Source of the DNA: Lagopus muta | Lineage: Eukaryota; Chordata; Aves; Galliformes; Phasianidae | Direction of reading: 5' to 3' | NCBI RefSeq assembly: GCF_023343835.1 | Contig: NC_064433.1 | Span: 73,760,823 to 73,824,822, forward strand | DNA length: 64,000 nt | In this document: positions 36,301 to 50,100 of the stretch, in pieces | Layout of the letters: every line of letters starts with the position of its first letter | Numbering within the stretch: the first letter of the stretch is position 1 | Position numbers and translations under genes: made by a program | Notes under the pieces: model-generated | The model's database searches: none | What the model was told of the DNA's origin: nothing | What the model saw: only the letters and a program-made list of their open reading frames with translations

Positions 36301-39300
36301 AAATCTGATTATGTTAATTTATATCATTATATTGATGATCTCCTGCTGACATCTGACTCACTGGAGGCAATAGGGCATGCGGCAGATTCATCAACTGCCT
36401 ATTTACAACAGAGGGGATGGGCTATAAATCCCCGAAAGGTGCAAGGTCCAGGCCTGTCCATAAAATTCCTGGGGCTGGTTTGGTCAGGAAAGACCAAAGT
36501 ACTACCCAGTGCTGTCATAGGTAAGGTTCAGGTGTTCCCAGTCCCTGCATCATCAAAGCAGCTGCAAGAGTTTTGAGATATATTGGGTTATTGGCATTCC
36601 TTTATACCTCACCTAGCATAGCTGCTGAGGCTGCTCGCTGTACAGACTCTCAAAAAAGGGGGGAAATTGATTGGGGGAAAACAGAACAGGATGCTTTCCA
36701 ACAGGCAAAACTTGCAGTTAAACAGGCCCAGGCATTGGGTATATTTGATTCTACCCTCCCAGCTGATTTAGACATTCACTCAAGATGGCTTTGGTTGAGG
36801 CCTGTGGCAATGCCAGAGTTCTGTTTGGACCCCCATTGGTTTCTGATCTCGGGTCTGGCATGGGGCAGAAGAAAGATTCAGTATGGTTGAAAATCAGATA
36901 TTGGCTGCCTATTCGTCATTACAGGCAGTAGAGCCAATAGCTCAAATGGCTGAAGTATTACTTAAGACCACTCTGCCGATTCAGGGTTGGGTGAAAGATC
37001 TGACCCACCTTCCTAAGACAGGGATGGCCCAAGCACAGACAGAGGCACGTTGGGTCACCTATCTCAGCCAGAGGAGAAGTCTGTCTTCATCACCCTTGAA
37101 AGAAGAACTTCAGAAGATCATATGCCCAGTGACATATCATAGTGATGCACCATAAGAAACATTGGTCGCTCCACCAGAAAAGAGTCCCATTCAGGAGGGA
37201 AAATATCCTATCCCTGAAGATGCCTGGTACACAGATGGGTCCAGCAAGGCCAACCCGAGCAAGTGGAGAGAAATAGCATATCATCCTTCCATTGAGACAA
37301 TCTGGTTTGACAAGGGGGATGGTCAGAGCAGCCAATGGGCAGAACTGCGAGCCATGTGGATGGTTATAACCAAGGAACCCGGTGATGGTATTCTGAACAT
37401 CTGCACAGATAGTTGTGCTGTGTACTGGGGTCTCACATTTTGGATTGCACAGTGGGCCATCCAGGAATAGACTATCCACGCCTGACCAATCTAAGGAAAA
37501 TACATGTGGTTAGATATATGGAGTACAGTCAAACACAGGACTGTACGTGTCTACCACATTTCTGGTCACCAGCCCCTACAGTCACTGGGAAATGATGAAG
37601 CGACGCTGGCCTGAGTTTGATGGATTGAGAATTCACCATCTGAGAACATTGCCTGTTGGTTACATCAGAAGCTATGGCATGTGGGACAAAAGACAATGTG
37701 GGCAGCTTCTAAAGCATGGCAACTGCCCATACAGCTACCGGACATCGTCCAGGCAAGCCGGGATTGCAGTGCTTGCTCTAAGATGAGACCAAGATCATTG
37801 CCTGAAACAACAGCCCATCTTGCTAGAGGACACTATCCTCTCAAGCGATGGCAGGTCGATTACATTGGACCCATTCCTCGGTCTGAGGGGGCGAGATACG
37901 CCCTGACCTGCGTCAACACTGCCGGTGGGCTACTGCAGGCCTATCCAGTACCAAAAGCAAACCAGGCATATACCATCAAGGCACTCACTAAACTGATGTC
38001 TGCCTACAGGATGCCTTAAGATATTGAGAGTAACCAAGGGACTCATTTTACTGGTGCAACGATACAGCTCTGGGCAGAAGAAAATAAGATTGAATGGTGA
38101 TTCTACCTGCCATATAATCCAATGGGGGCAGGCCTCGTGGAATGTTATAATAATATTCTTAAGGCTGCCCTGAAGACAGACTCCCAGTCCCTGCAGGGGT
38201 GGACGAAAAGACTGTATGAAACCTTGCAGGACCTGAATGAAAGACCCTGAGATGGCAGACCCAGTGCCCTGAGAATGTTGCAGACAACATGGGCCACCAT
38301 GCTTAGGATCCAAATTATGGGCACTGATCATCAGGTAAGACCCCAGATTGGTAATGAAAATAGTCTTCTGCTCCCTGACCCTGAGAATTTAGATCCAGGC
38401 ACCCATAGAATAAAATGGCCTTGGAAGGTGCAGGTAGGACCCAAGTGGTGTGGCCTACTTGCACCTTGGGGGAGATTGTTGGAGGCGGGAGGCTTAGTAG
38501 TCCCTCCAGTAATAGGTACATGGCCTACTTTTGTGGTCAACACTCAGATCTTCATTGCTAAAGGGACTCCCATCATGTCCCAGTGGCAGATCAGGACACC
38601 CCCTTTGGTGCTTGATAGTTATGCAGCTGCAGACATCTGGCCAGAGTATGTGCTACAGGCGGCGAGGACATGCCCTAGTACAAGCTGAAGTGTTGACCCA
38701 GGATAGAAATACAGCCTGTATCTTGCCCTGGAGAGCAGACCTCCCCTCTTGGTACCTCTGAAACATCTGTATTACTCCCCGTGAGTCTTTGAGCTTTCAG
38801 GATCACTGGAAGGATCAGAATGCCATCAAAGCATTCCAGTGTTACTGTCAGATCATGTGCAACACCTGGTGATGGTCTACATGGGACTGATGGAACATAG
38901 GATGGACCTGCACCTCATGACTGCATGCCTCCAGTAACATCATCAAGCACTGGCCCATGAAAGAATATCAATGTTCACTAATCGTCACTCATCTTGAATT
39001 TTAACAACGTGCGTCGTGATGGAAATTTAAAAGCGTCACGATACATCGGATCTCTGTATTGGGAAAAGCTTAGCCTTTAGTCAACCTGATCATTGGTTCA
39101 TGCTGTGAAGTGGTGGAGTGTGTGGGAACTGCTGAGTCACTGCCTGAACCTCTGGTTGATCACCTGAGGCAATTCATCTGTGCAATTCACCTGTAATGCC
39201 GGAAGGGGTGGAGCCTGGCTCCACCTCTCCTAGACCCATTTAAGAGCTTACTACCAGTGGGGAAAGATCTCTTTTGGAGATCTGCTCCACTGTAGTTTTC

Positions 39301-41131
39301 TACATGAGCTCAGGATATGGGTGAGTGTACCTATCATTTCTGTTTCCTGCTTTGGTGTAACAACTACGTAGCCAAACTCTCTGCTATACCATAACATCTG
39401 TATGTTCATTAATTGTACAGTTGGTGATAGGAAGAAGCAGAATTGTTGGATGAACAGGGAATATACATATATGCAGACATATATACATACAAGAGCAACA
39501 GAAGTAGGTTTTGTCTTCTCTAATCAAGTAATCTAGTTGCCGAGTGTTGAGGTAAAATGCTGCTTTGGTTCAGCTTATCAGCTTTTAGTTCAAGCAGACA
39601 CTAAGTCAAGAATGGAACTAGAGGATGTTACCTTTTACAGTTTAAGTTATTTGCAAATACAGTAGGCTTCCTCCTGAATTGGAACTTCTGTGAAATGGGC
39701 ACTGATCTTGGCTGTGGCTCAGGAATTCTACAGTGCTGTTGCTACTCTACTGGAGTCCCATTTTACTGCAGTAAATATTGTGACTTTAATTTAGCCCACA
39801 GTCTTCTTGAGAACTTAGAAGTACTTCCTTTCCAGTCTTTTTTTTTTTTTTTTTTTTTTTTTCTTCCCCCGTCTCAGAGTCTGGAAATAGCTGTTGCTTT
39901 CTATGTAACTGCTAGCAGTCATTACACATCTTCTAGGATGGTTTGGGTGTTCTGCTTTTTTTTCCCCTCAGATCTTGAAGTAGAAGTTCTGTTGTGAATA
40001 CTGATGTTGCAATTAAGGGTTTAGTTATGTTGAGCCTCACCTGTACTTCCTGTTTGTGGATGTTGCTTTAGAGATTACTGGCAGTATACTGTTGGCGTGC
40101 CCTATGTAAAACTAGCATAACAGCCATATAGAGCCTGGCATACTTTTTTACATAAAGTCTTCTGTTAGATGAAATGCTGAGCAGGCAGCACTGAAAGCAG
40201 CTTTGAGATTTGGTGGTTTTTTTTTTTTTTTTTTTTTTTTTTGGACTGACTGTATTTCCACATATTGATTTACCTTCTGCGCGAGGTAGTGCCACATACT
40301 TGATAGAAGCTGTCAATAGCTTTGGTGTAAATGCACTAAAATTGTATAAAAGAGGCTTTTTCTGTATAAAGGTGCTTTGAAGGGGTCTGCCATCTAAGCT
40401 ACATCAGTCAACTATAAGGACTTGCTAACCTTTTGGACCTCAAGCAGGCTTTATGCATAAAAAGGCAGTTTATTGGAAGATGTCTATAGCACTTGCAGCT
40501 CTGTGGCTGCAGGGTTGTGCTTTCTCAAGGTGGGTCAGGATAACGAGTTCAGAAAGGACTGAACAAAGTGATCTTTGAGAAAGAGTAATTTAATCTGAAA
40601 CAAGCTTTCCAGCTTCCTGAAATAGGGTCATAGTGTTCTGATACTACTATTAATAAAATTTTGAACCTGAGCAGCTCAAATAGTAACTTGACGTTTTCCC
40701 ACCAGCGTCATTAAATCTAATGTCTCCCTTTGAGAACTTTTTACTGGCAGACTGTGAAACCTCAGATAGCTTTGTGAGGGAGAGCGAGATGAGAGTGGAA
40801 GCAGCTTGATAATTTCACTCAGTGGCTAAACTCTAAGGTGATACTGAAGCCAGCCCAACTATGATGAGAAGTATTGTCAGTTTTGCCTTCAGAATAGGTC
40901 AGCTGTTACTCATCTTAACTACAGAGCAAATCTCTATCATGACATAGATGCTTTGTCAGCTATGTCTTGTGACATTGAAGGCTAAAAGCATTGTTTTGGA
41001 GATGCAAGGCTGTGTCACACCCATAGGTAGATAAGCCCTTAGTTATAGGCTGGCTTGAGAGAAGTTTTAGTGGGAGATTGTGCTATGGGAGCCGCAGAAT
41101 GCAAAGGGAGGGGGGTGGAAAAAAGCTGGAA

Positions 41132-41170
<39 letters not shown>

Positions 41171-44100
41171 CCCTCTTGCAGCAGAAGGATGCATGTAGGA
41201 GCAGTATGTTTAGAGCAATGGAGATGCCACTTTTGATACTACATGCAAGCAAGAAGCTTCCATTAAAGTAGAGGTAGAATAATCAGGGATTTTTATCCTT
41301 GTCCTTTGTCACTATAGAATACAGTTAAGAAGAAATAAACTGGGAACTTTAAGATGCTTAATAGTGGTTATAGAAAACAAGAGGAGCTTGCAGGAATGTC
41401 AGTAGTATGCTTGTGCTATTTACTTAGTACGCTTGAACTTACTGCTGGAGTTTTGCTGCCTCAAACTTGTTTCTAATACAGTAAGTAAATAATTTCCATT
41501 TTAATGACAGACTGTTCAGGCTGGTGAAACTGTCTCCCAGATACTCTTGCCAGTATATTTTACTACAGTATCTTTCATAAGCACAAACAAGTTCATTTTT
41601 GTAGATTTAGTGAACATAGAATGCTGGCTTCAGGAAGAGTTCTATTCTCTCTGTTAAATTTCCTGTTTCAGTGCAGCTTATTTGTACTTAGAAATATCTG
41701 GAATTATTGAACTCGCATGACAATGCAGAAATTCACCTGTTAAACTAAGAAAACATTAAAAAAAAAAAAAAAGCCACCTCTTAGCAGAGGAGATTTAGCA
41801 TTGGAGAGTTTAGCTTCCAGGCATCCTGGGCAGGAGAGCTTGAATACCTTTGTCAGGGAGGAGAAATAGAACTACCAAAGCCACTTAACAGCTACTGAAG
41901 TAGCACCAGGAAGCAGAAATGCTTCCTAAGTGCCAATGGTAAGCTGAAGTCTGAGCAGTTGCTGCTGCCGGCAAGAGTGCAGTGGAAGAATACCTACTTT
42001 TTCCTCTGAGACACAAGTTAGTGCCCTATCTTATTAAACTTGTTTCAATGAAAGTAATTCCAGATTTAACTCTTTTTTTTTTTTTTTTTTTTTTTAACCT
42101 TTGACTTTAAAATGTCCTTTTTTAGTTCAGTCATTGGAAGATCGCAAACTGGAAAAACAAATTCACTTCCCTTAAGAAATGGAGGAAAAATTCACTTTTA
42201 CATGTATATCATGATAAGGGAGATCCCTTTTAATCCTGCAGTTCTCAGTGATACTGAGCTGATGCCCTGTGATTATCCTGTTATTTTTTTTTCTCTCAAG
42301 ATAGCTATGTTCCAAAGGAGAAAATACCAGAGTGCCATTTGTTTATAGTACTTCAGGTGTGTATTAAGCCTCTTCAAAATGATCCATATCAAGTATATCA
42401 AGACTTCCTAACATTGATCATGCAGTTTCTTTCCCTGAAGGATTAACAAAACATTCCACTTTGCTTAGAATTGCAAGATTATCTACTTGATGCAGTGTTC
42501 TTCCTTCACAAATAAAGATCTGCTGGATTATAAATGCTATTTAAGTTGTGCAAACCTTCACTGTGCCCTGTTCTGTTTGCAGCACAGTCCTTGAGTTCTC
42601 TGCTTGAACACTGGAGCTTGTCAAACAGCAGAAATACATAGTTGCACACAGCCAGGCACTCTTGAACTCTGCAATTCACGAGTTCTCAGGAAGCCATGAA
42701 GAGGCAGCAGGTTTTTCTCCTAACACTTCAGAACTGGGTATCTGTAAAAGCTGAAGACCCCAGAAAGCAGGGCTCTATCAGGGAATTAAATGTTGGGTGA
42801 CTGGAAAGTAAGCTGTAAGTATAGGGTTTTTTTGTTTGTTTGTTTTTGTTTTGTTTTTTTTTTTTTATCACCAAGCCTTTCTGGTGTTTGAGATTGCCAG
42901 AGATTTTCCCAAGCAATGCCGTGGCAGAGAGTGCTATGAAGAGCAGGAACTTCTCTCCCTGCAATCCCCTTGGCAGCTTCTCTTCTCTTGAGATGGTGCA
43001 ACTGTTACAGTATGTAGAGGTGACACAATCTTATTACATTTAGTTATTGCATCAACAGTGTGATTTAGTTTTTCTGCCAGCATACTTCTAACAAGGGAGG
43101 CGCTCTCTCTGTGCAGGCTTTGTTCTTGCTATATTATGTGTTATTATGTGTTAATGACTAAGCCTGTACCTATGCACATGGCACTAAATATCATTTGCAT
43201 AGCTTTGGAAACCTTTGTGTGGGTTTAGTTCTGTGTGTTCAATTCATCTTTTTCCCAGCCTCAACCCTCTAGCTCTGCTCTTCTGCCTTTGCTGCCTCTG
43301 CTGTATAGATAGTGCTGTTTTTGTGTGTTGTTTTTTTTGTTTGTTTGTTTGTTTTGTTTTTCCAGCAAATTTGGCTTCTCTGAGAGCTGCCTGTCTCACT
43401 TTTACTCACTGGTACGTGAGCACTTGAAGACTTCAGTTAGAATGTTTTCTGGTGAGAATTTACAAGGGTGATACCTTCCCATTGAACCCTTTCTTAGCTT
43501 GATCCTTTATCCCCTATCAGTCTTGAAAGCTTTTTTTTTTTTTTCTTCTCTTGATAAAGATTAGGAGGTTAGAATAGATAGCTATAGGCAACGGGAGCAT
43601 GCCTGCCTTCAGTAAATATGAATATTCCTGTCAGAGAACAAGTTCTCATTCTTTAGAAAGAACATAGGGCCAAGGGTTAGGCTTAGTGTCTGAGGGTGTT
43701 CACATGCCTTCTGTGGGAATTCTTTCCATATTCTTGTTTAAAGTTGGCACTTGAAAGTAAACACCTCCCCATTTTTTGGAGGCAATTCAAGAATGTGTTG
43801 CCTTCTAGAAGGGACTTCACAAAGATAAGGCTTTCTTTTTTTTATTTTCATGCATGCTCAGCCTAAATGAAGTTCTGTACTTGCTAAGCTTTAAGCTTGT
43901 TGGTCTTCATAAAACTTTTTTTTTTTTTTTTTTTGTATTGTGTGTTGGTATATGTATCCTTCCTTCTTTTGAGCTGTTCTTTTGATAGTTAAATGCTATT
44001 CAGATAAAAGAAAAGCACATGCTTGCCACAAACACAAGCCCTGTGTCAAAAGGAGCCTAGAGGCATACAGGCAAAAATGGTATGTCACAAAGTTAAATAT

Positions 44101-47100
44101 TACCTAAAGCTTAACTGTGTTCTTCTTGGTCAGCACACAGCGATGTTGCTGTTTTAGTAGCCTTTATTTTCTACTTTCTGTTGGTCTGATAACTTGTTGT
44201 GTCTTTGCTCATGCTTTACAAATGAGATCATTCTTTCTAAACTGAGCACTGTGGTACACTGAACAGTGTTTAATGTACACATCAGTGTTTAATGTGTTAA
44301 CAATTTTTGCTGGCCCTATAATACATGGTAAAGTGCTTTTCTTTACATTGTGCATGTCTTTCATAATGCGTATGCAAGATCTGTTAGTCATGCAGTATCA
44401 TTAGTCAGTTGGAATAAAACACGGGTGGAGTAGTCAGTGGAAAATCTGGTATTTGACACATCTGTAAACTTATGGTATTTTCAGTATTATAAAAAAAAAA
44501 GCATGGCATTGTTCTCTTGTTGTACTTCAATATGCAAACAGAACTGTCAACAAGATGCCTCACATCAGGAAGTGACTTTAGTCTTATTTTGGTATCCCTG
44601 TCTTCATGCTGGTTCTGTCAACACCTTGTTAAATAACAGCACCAAATCCTTTGATTAATTCTGGTGTTGGTAGGATGAATGTATTAGTTGGTCTTACTTG
44701 TTCCTACAGCTTGCAGGAACAGCAGTTCTTGCAATAGGATTATGGCTTCGGTTTGATGTGCAGACCAAAAGCATCTTTGAACTGGAATCCAACAACACGA
44801 CATTCTATACAGGTAAGTTGTGCAGTAACTCAATGGGATAGATCACTGTTTTGCTCATAGAGGCCCTGGCTACTTTTTTCAAGGCTAAAGACAAAACAGT
44901 CCTAATCAACATCTGTTGGGCTAAGAGTAGCTTGCTTTTGCTTGTGCTCTGAGCCTCTGTGCTAAGAGCAGCAGTGGTTGACTCTGCATGCTGTTGGTAA
45001 GCACTTGGGAACTTCTGATAAGCTCAGGAAATGTGCCCTGCTGATGATTCTCTCAGATAAGTCAGTCAGATTTCACTCTAAAATAAGTTATTAGTGACAT
45101 TAATAAGTACTTTTTCCCTAAATTGACAAGGCTTACAAAACCATAACTGCATCCCTTCCCATCTCTGAAGAAATATACATACTATTGTGAAATTCCTACA
45201 GCTCTTTGCATACTAATACTGAAAAGGATGTACAATGTCTTAATCTTTCAGCATTCATTATGGTCAACCTAACCAATATAGTTTTAGGACAGGTAGAATT
45301 TACTCCTTGGTATTTTCTGATCTAATAAGATCTCTGTCTAGGTTACCTGCCAACAAAGCCTGGTAACTCTTAAGATATTGATCTCTACAGCCACTGTCAG
45401 GCTTGGACAGAAGAACAGGTGTTCCTTCATTTACCATCAGTAGATGCTCAAACCCTTTGTGAAACAGAGTAGCTGAGCTTGAATGTCCCAAACAACTGCA
45501 TACAAAGAAAATTAAAATATCTGTTTCTTGCATGTATCTGCCATCATATGCTTGGACGCTTGTTGTACGTACATAATTTGTGTCAATATACTTCATATAG
45601 AACGTGGGCTTGTGGGCTACACCATTAGCCATCCCCAACAGGTTTGTCTTAGGCAGCTTTCTTGTGATTTAGGTACTTGAACTGTTTTCAGCATCCAAAC
45701 AGATATCCGTGGGGTCAGTGAAGACAATGTAAGCCATCCTGGTATGCACTGTTCACACTGTAGCTTTTGAGTATCACGTAGTCTTGCAGAGAATACTGTT
45801 AATACTGAGTTGAGTTTTTTTAGAGACAGTAGCTAGGATAAATAATTTATACTTGTGCATCACCATGAATCAACTGCAGTCCACAAGCATGCTAGCTGGC
45901 AAGAAAGCCTGTATTCCACTGATATGGCAGTAGAGTGGGTTCTTCCTGCAGCTGCCCAGATTTCCAGATGCTTTTAACTGGACTTTGAGAGGGGAAGAGA
46001 GCTAAACATAGCTGAGCTCAATTTTGAGTAATCTAAAACAACCCTTTCATCTCCTAAAATTTATGGCAGTTTTGTAATGTTGTATTTGAGCCTATGGCTG
46101 AATACAGTGAAACAAACCTATTTAAAGTCTGTAGGTTAAACTGAGTTAAGAAAGAGGTAAATATGAATTAATGGCTTGACATTTTTACAGAGCTAATTTC
46201 TGGCGGTAGCTTTCAGTGGAAGGTTAAAAGAGTCTGCCAGCTTGCAGCTAATAAGAAAGCAAAGGGAATCTGGTTTTCACCATCTGAGTGATAGAATTTT
46301 TTAATAATAAATTTAATAATTTTAATTTTTTAAACTAAAAGAAGGAAGATTTAGGTTAGATGTTAGAAGGAAACTGTCAGAGTGGTGAGACACTGGGACA
46401 GGCTGGCCAGAGAATTGTGGGTGCCTCATCCTTACAGGTATTGAAGATGACTCATGCCCATAGCAGGAGGATAGGAACTCCAAGATCCCTTCCAACCAAA
46501 AGCATTCTGTGGTTCTATGAAATCACCTCAAAGGCCTTCTATTCTACTATAAGTAAAATTTAAAATAAGAGGTTCTTATGAATTCTTTCCCCCCACAATG
46601 GGAAGAATTTCAACTGAGTTTAGAAAGTGCTGTAATTGTTGATAAGAATAATCATTTACATAGACTTAATCAAGTTAGATGTTTATTTTGGCAGGTAATA
46701 CTTACTTGTTTATTAAAGAATCACAGAATGGCCCAGCTTGGAAGGGACCTCAAGGATCATGAATCTGCAACCCCCCTGCCACAGCAAGGCTGCCAATACT
46801 AGACCAGGCTGCCCGGGGCTCCATCCGATCTGGCCTTGAACACCTCCAAGGACAGGGTATCCACAACCTCTCTGGGCAGCCTGTTCCAGTACCTTACCAC
46901 TCTCTCTGTAAAGAATTTGCCCCTGACATCCAACCTAAATCTCCCCAACCCCTCCCTCAACTTAAAAACATTTCCCCTTGTCCTGCAGTATCAACGCTTT
47001 CAAAGACTTGATTCCCCTCTTATTTGTAGGCTCCCTTTAGGTATTGAAAGGCTGCAATGAGGTCACCCTGCAGCCTTCTTTTCTCCAGGCTGAACAAGCC

Positions 47101-50100
47101 CAGCTCCCTCAGCCTGTGCTTGTAGGGGGTGTGCTCCAGTCCCCTGATCAGTTTTGTGGCTCTCCTCTGGACCCTCTCCAACAGCTCCATGTCTTTCTGG
47201 TACTGGGAGCTCCACGCTTGGACACAGTAGTACAGATAGGGCCTCACAAGAGTGGAGTTAAGGGGGACAATCACCTCCCTGTTTCTGTTGGCCATCCCTC
47301 TTTTGACAGAGCCCAGGATACCATTTGCTTTCTGAGCTGCAAGAGCACGCTGCTGGCTCATGTTAAGTTTTTCATCTATCCAGACCCCCAGGTCCTTCTC
47401 TGCAGGGCTGCTCTCAAGGACTGCTCCTTCCAGTCTGTATGGATGCCTGGGATTCCTCAGTCCCAAGTGCAAAACTCTGCACTTTGCTGTGTTGAACCTC
47501 ATCAGATTCACCCGGGCTTGCCTTTCTAGCCTCTCAAGATCCCTCTGAATGGCATCCCTTCCTTCTACCTTGTCAACCGCACCACTCAGCTTGGTGTCAT
47601 CAGGAAATTTGCTGAGGGTGCACTCGATTCTGTCATTGATGTCATTGATAAAGATGTTAAAGAGTACTGGTCCCAAGAGAGACCCCTAGGGGACGCCACT
47701 CATTACCGGCCTCTACCTGGACATAGAGGTATTGATGACCTCCCTCTGTCTGTGGCCTTTCAACCAATTTTTTTATCCATTGAGTGGTCCACCCATCAAA
47801 TCTACATTCCTCCAATTTGGAGATAGGGATGTGGTGGATTGGGTCTCTGAACACAAGAACTGTAATTCTCATCTGTATTGATAGAAAGAGAAGCTGGATA
47901 TGAACCAGCAGTATACGATTGCAGCCTGGAAGGCCAACTATGTTCTGGGCTGCATTAAAAGAGGAATAGTTATCAGGGAGAGGGAGGTGATTGTCCCTCT
48001 CTACTCAGCTCTTGTGAGGTCCCATCTGGAGTACTGTGTCCAGGCCTGGGGCCCCCCAGCATGAGAAGGAAGTGGACCACTTGGAACAGGTCCAGAGGAG
48101 GGCCACTAAGATGATCAGAGGGCTGGAGCACGTATCTTGTGAAGAAGGGTTGAGGGAACTGAGCTTGTTTAGCTTGGGGAAAAAAAAAAAAAAAAAGCTT
48201 CAGGGAGACCTCATTGTGGCCTTCTGGTATTTGATGGGAGCATATAAACTGAAAGGGTTACATCTGTTTACAAGGGTGGATAGTGATAGGACAAGGGGGA
48301 ATGGTTTTAAACTAAGATAGGGAAGATTTAGGTTAATATTAGGAGGCTTTACACACAGAGGGTGGTGACGTGCTTGCGTTGCAAAACGAGGTTGTGGATG
48401 CCTCATCCCTGGGGCCCATTCAAGGGGGCTCCCTTGGGCTCTGGACAGCCTTGTCCAGTGGTTGGCCACCTTGCACATAGCAGGGGGGTTGAAACTAGAT
48501 GATCATTGTGGTCCTTTTCAACCCAGGCCATTCTATGATTCTATGGAATGTCAAAGTAATTTTACATGTGTTGTGTTAATTTCTTATTTTTTATTTTTTT
48601 TACCATTTTTCACCACCTAAGTGATACTTGTCATCCATCCCATGGGACTTGTGTTTTCTTAGCTATCTCTTAATGCTTGTAATAGCTAGCAGCTGAAGAG
48701 CTGTAATTCTTAACTTGATAGTTCCCAAGATTAGGAGAAATTTGGGCATAGGAATACTTAGTCCAGAACCATTTGCTCCCTCCTCTTTAACACTTGCTAC
48801 TTAAATTCTGGGCAAAATGGTCTATAGGTTTAACCACTTGATTTAAAGAAGTATCTGCTTTCAAAAAGGCAGAAGATTTTGAATTTCTTTTAGCTGTTAA
48901 ATTAGGCAGCTGAATATGACACTGTGGCTGGTAAAATAATTTGGTAATTCTTGACAGACAAGTAGGGTACAAAAGCATTTAAAGCTTTGACAGATTGTAC
49001 TGTCCACTTCCATTAGGAGAACAGGTACTGAAAGAATTTTGAGTTCTTGATAAATCACTAGTTCCAACTAACTGCAACACTTTTATCCAAAAATAAGTAT
49101 ATTATTTGGTCTCTGAGCTAATTTTTAAGTGTGTTTATAGTTTTATTTTGATGGCATTATCTTGTACTTTTTCTAAATTTTGTGAAACTGCAGCAACAGT
49201 GCACATCACCTGTTGTAAGTTGAAGTTCTTGTATTAATAGCGTCTCAAAGTTTGTGGGGAAGTTTACTTTGAAAATTAAGTTCACCCCCTTTTTGCTGAA
49301 AACAACAAATTTTTTAAAAGCTATTTATAGAGCAACTAACTTGCTGCTGAGGATTCAACTAGTTTGCATGAATTTTTGTTTCCTTTCTAGGAGTTTACAT
49401 ACTAATTGGAGCTGGTGCACTCATGATGCTGGTTGGCTTCTTGGGATGCTGTGGTGCATTGCAGGAATCACAGTGTATGCTTGGACTGGTAAGCATGAGT
49501 GCTTAACAAAGTAGTGTTTAAACTTAGCTTTCTGATTAGAAAGGAAGGATAATATTGGCTGTGGAGTAAAAGGCAACAGATGCTAATTGGATGGGTCTCA
49601 CAATGTTTTAATTTATGGTCATATACATAATGATAAAATATTTAAATAATGATATTTAGTTTCCATTTCTGGCACTAAATCAAAACGTATATTACATTTG
49701 AATGCAAAATGACCAAGTTAATGACATTCAGACACTGAGGTGTATCAAGAGAATTGGAGAATGTGTGAATGCAGGACTAAAATTTTGGTAAGATTAATGC
49801 TGTTTATTAAACAGTCCTAAATTCTGAATGCTTTGTTGAGATATTTGAGACCAGTACTGGAGTATTATAAGGTCCTCAAAGCAGAAAACTTTCTGCTGTT
49901 AATAATCACTGTGTGAAGTAGTCTAGTTGACAAGTGTTCTTCAAGTCAGTTGTCAGAGAGTAACCCCATTGTTTTTAGACTGCTGGGACTTACTGAGTTC
50001 AAGTGTGTTTGTGCCTATTGTGAAACTATTAATTCAAATAACTAGATATGGTTAATAGGACTACTATAGCTGGTGGGAAAAATAATTCACTTCCTGTATA

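Larger units (their letters stand above)
33210..39419 (+). mobile_element. Degenerate ERV-L-type provirus in CD9 intron 1
   Basis: This 6.2-kb provirus lies in the same orientation as CD9. It has LTRs at 33210-33533 and 39121-39419, gag relics, protease, reverse transcriptase, RNase H and integrase, and class III-like motifs. The LTRs differ by many substitutions and a deletion of roughly 25 bp, so it is old. No flanking target duplication is visible (GAAAA left, GTTGG right). A solo LTR of the same family is nested inside in inverted orientation. All coding parts carry stops or frameshifts. Confidence 0.9.

Noticed and set aside
37090..37479. 129-codon minus-strand frame
   Set aside because: It is the antisense shadow of the RNase H relic on the plus strand.
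33210..39419. Flanking target duplication for the intron 1 provirus
   Set aside because: The bases next to the two LTRs (GAAAA and GTTGG) do not match, so no duplication is reported.
47044..47529. 161-codon plus-strand frame in CD9 intron 2
   Set aside because: It is the antisense of the CR1 reverse transcriptase C-terminal region.
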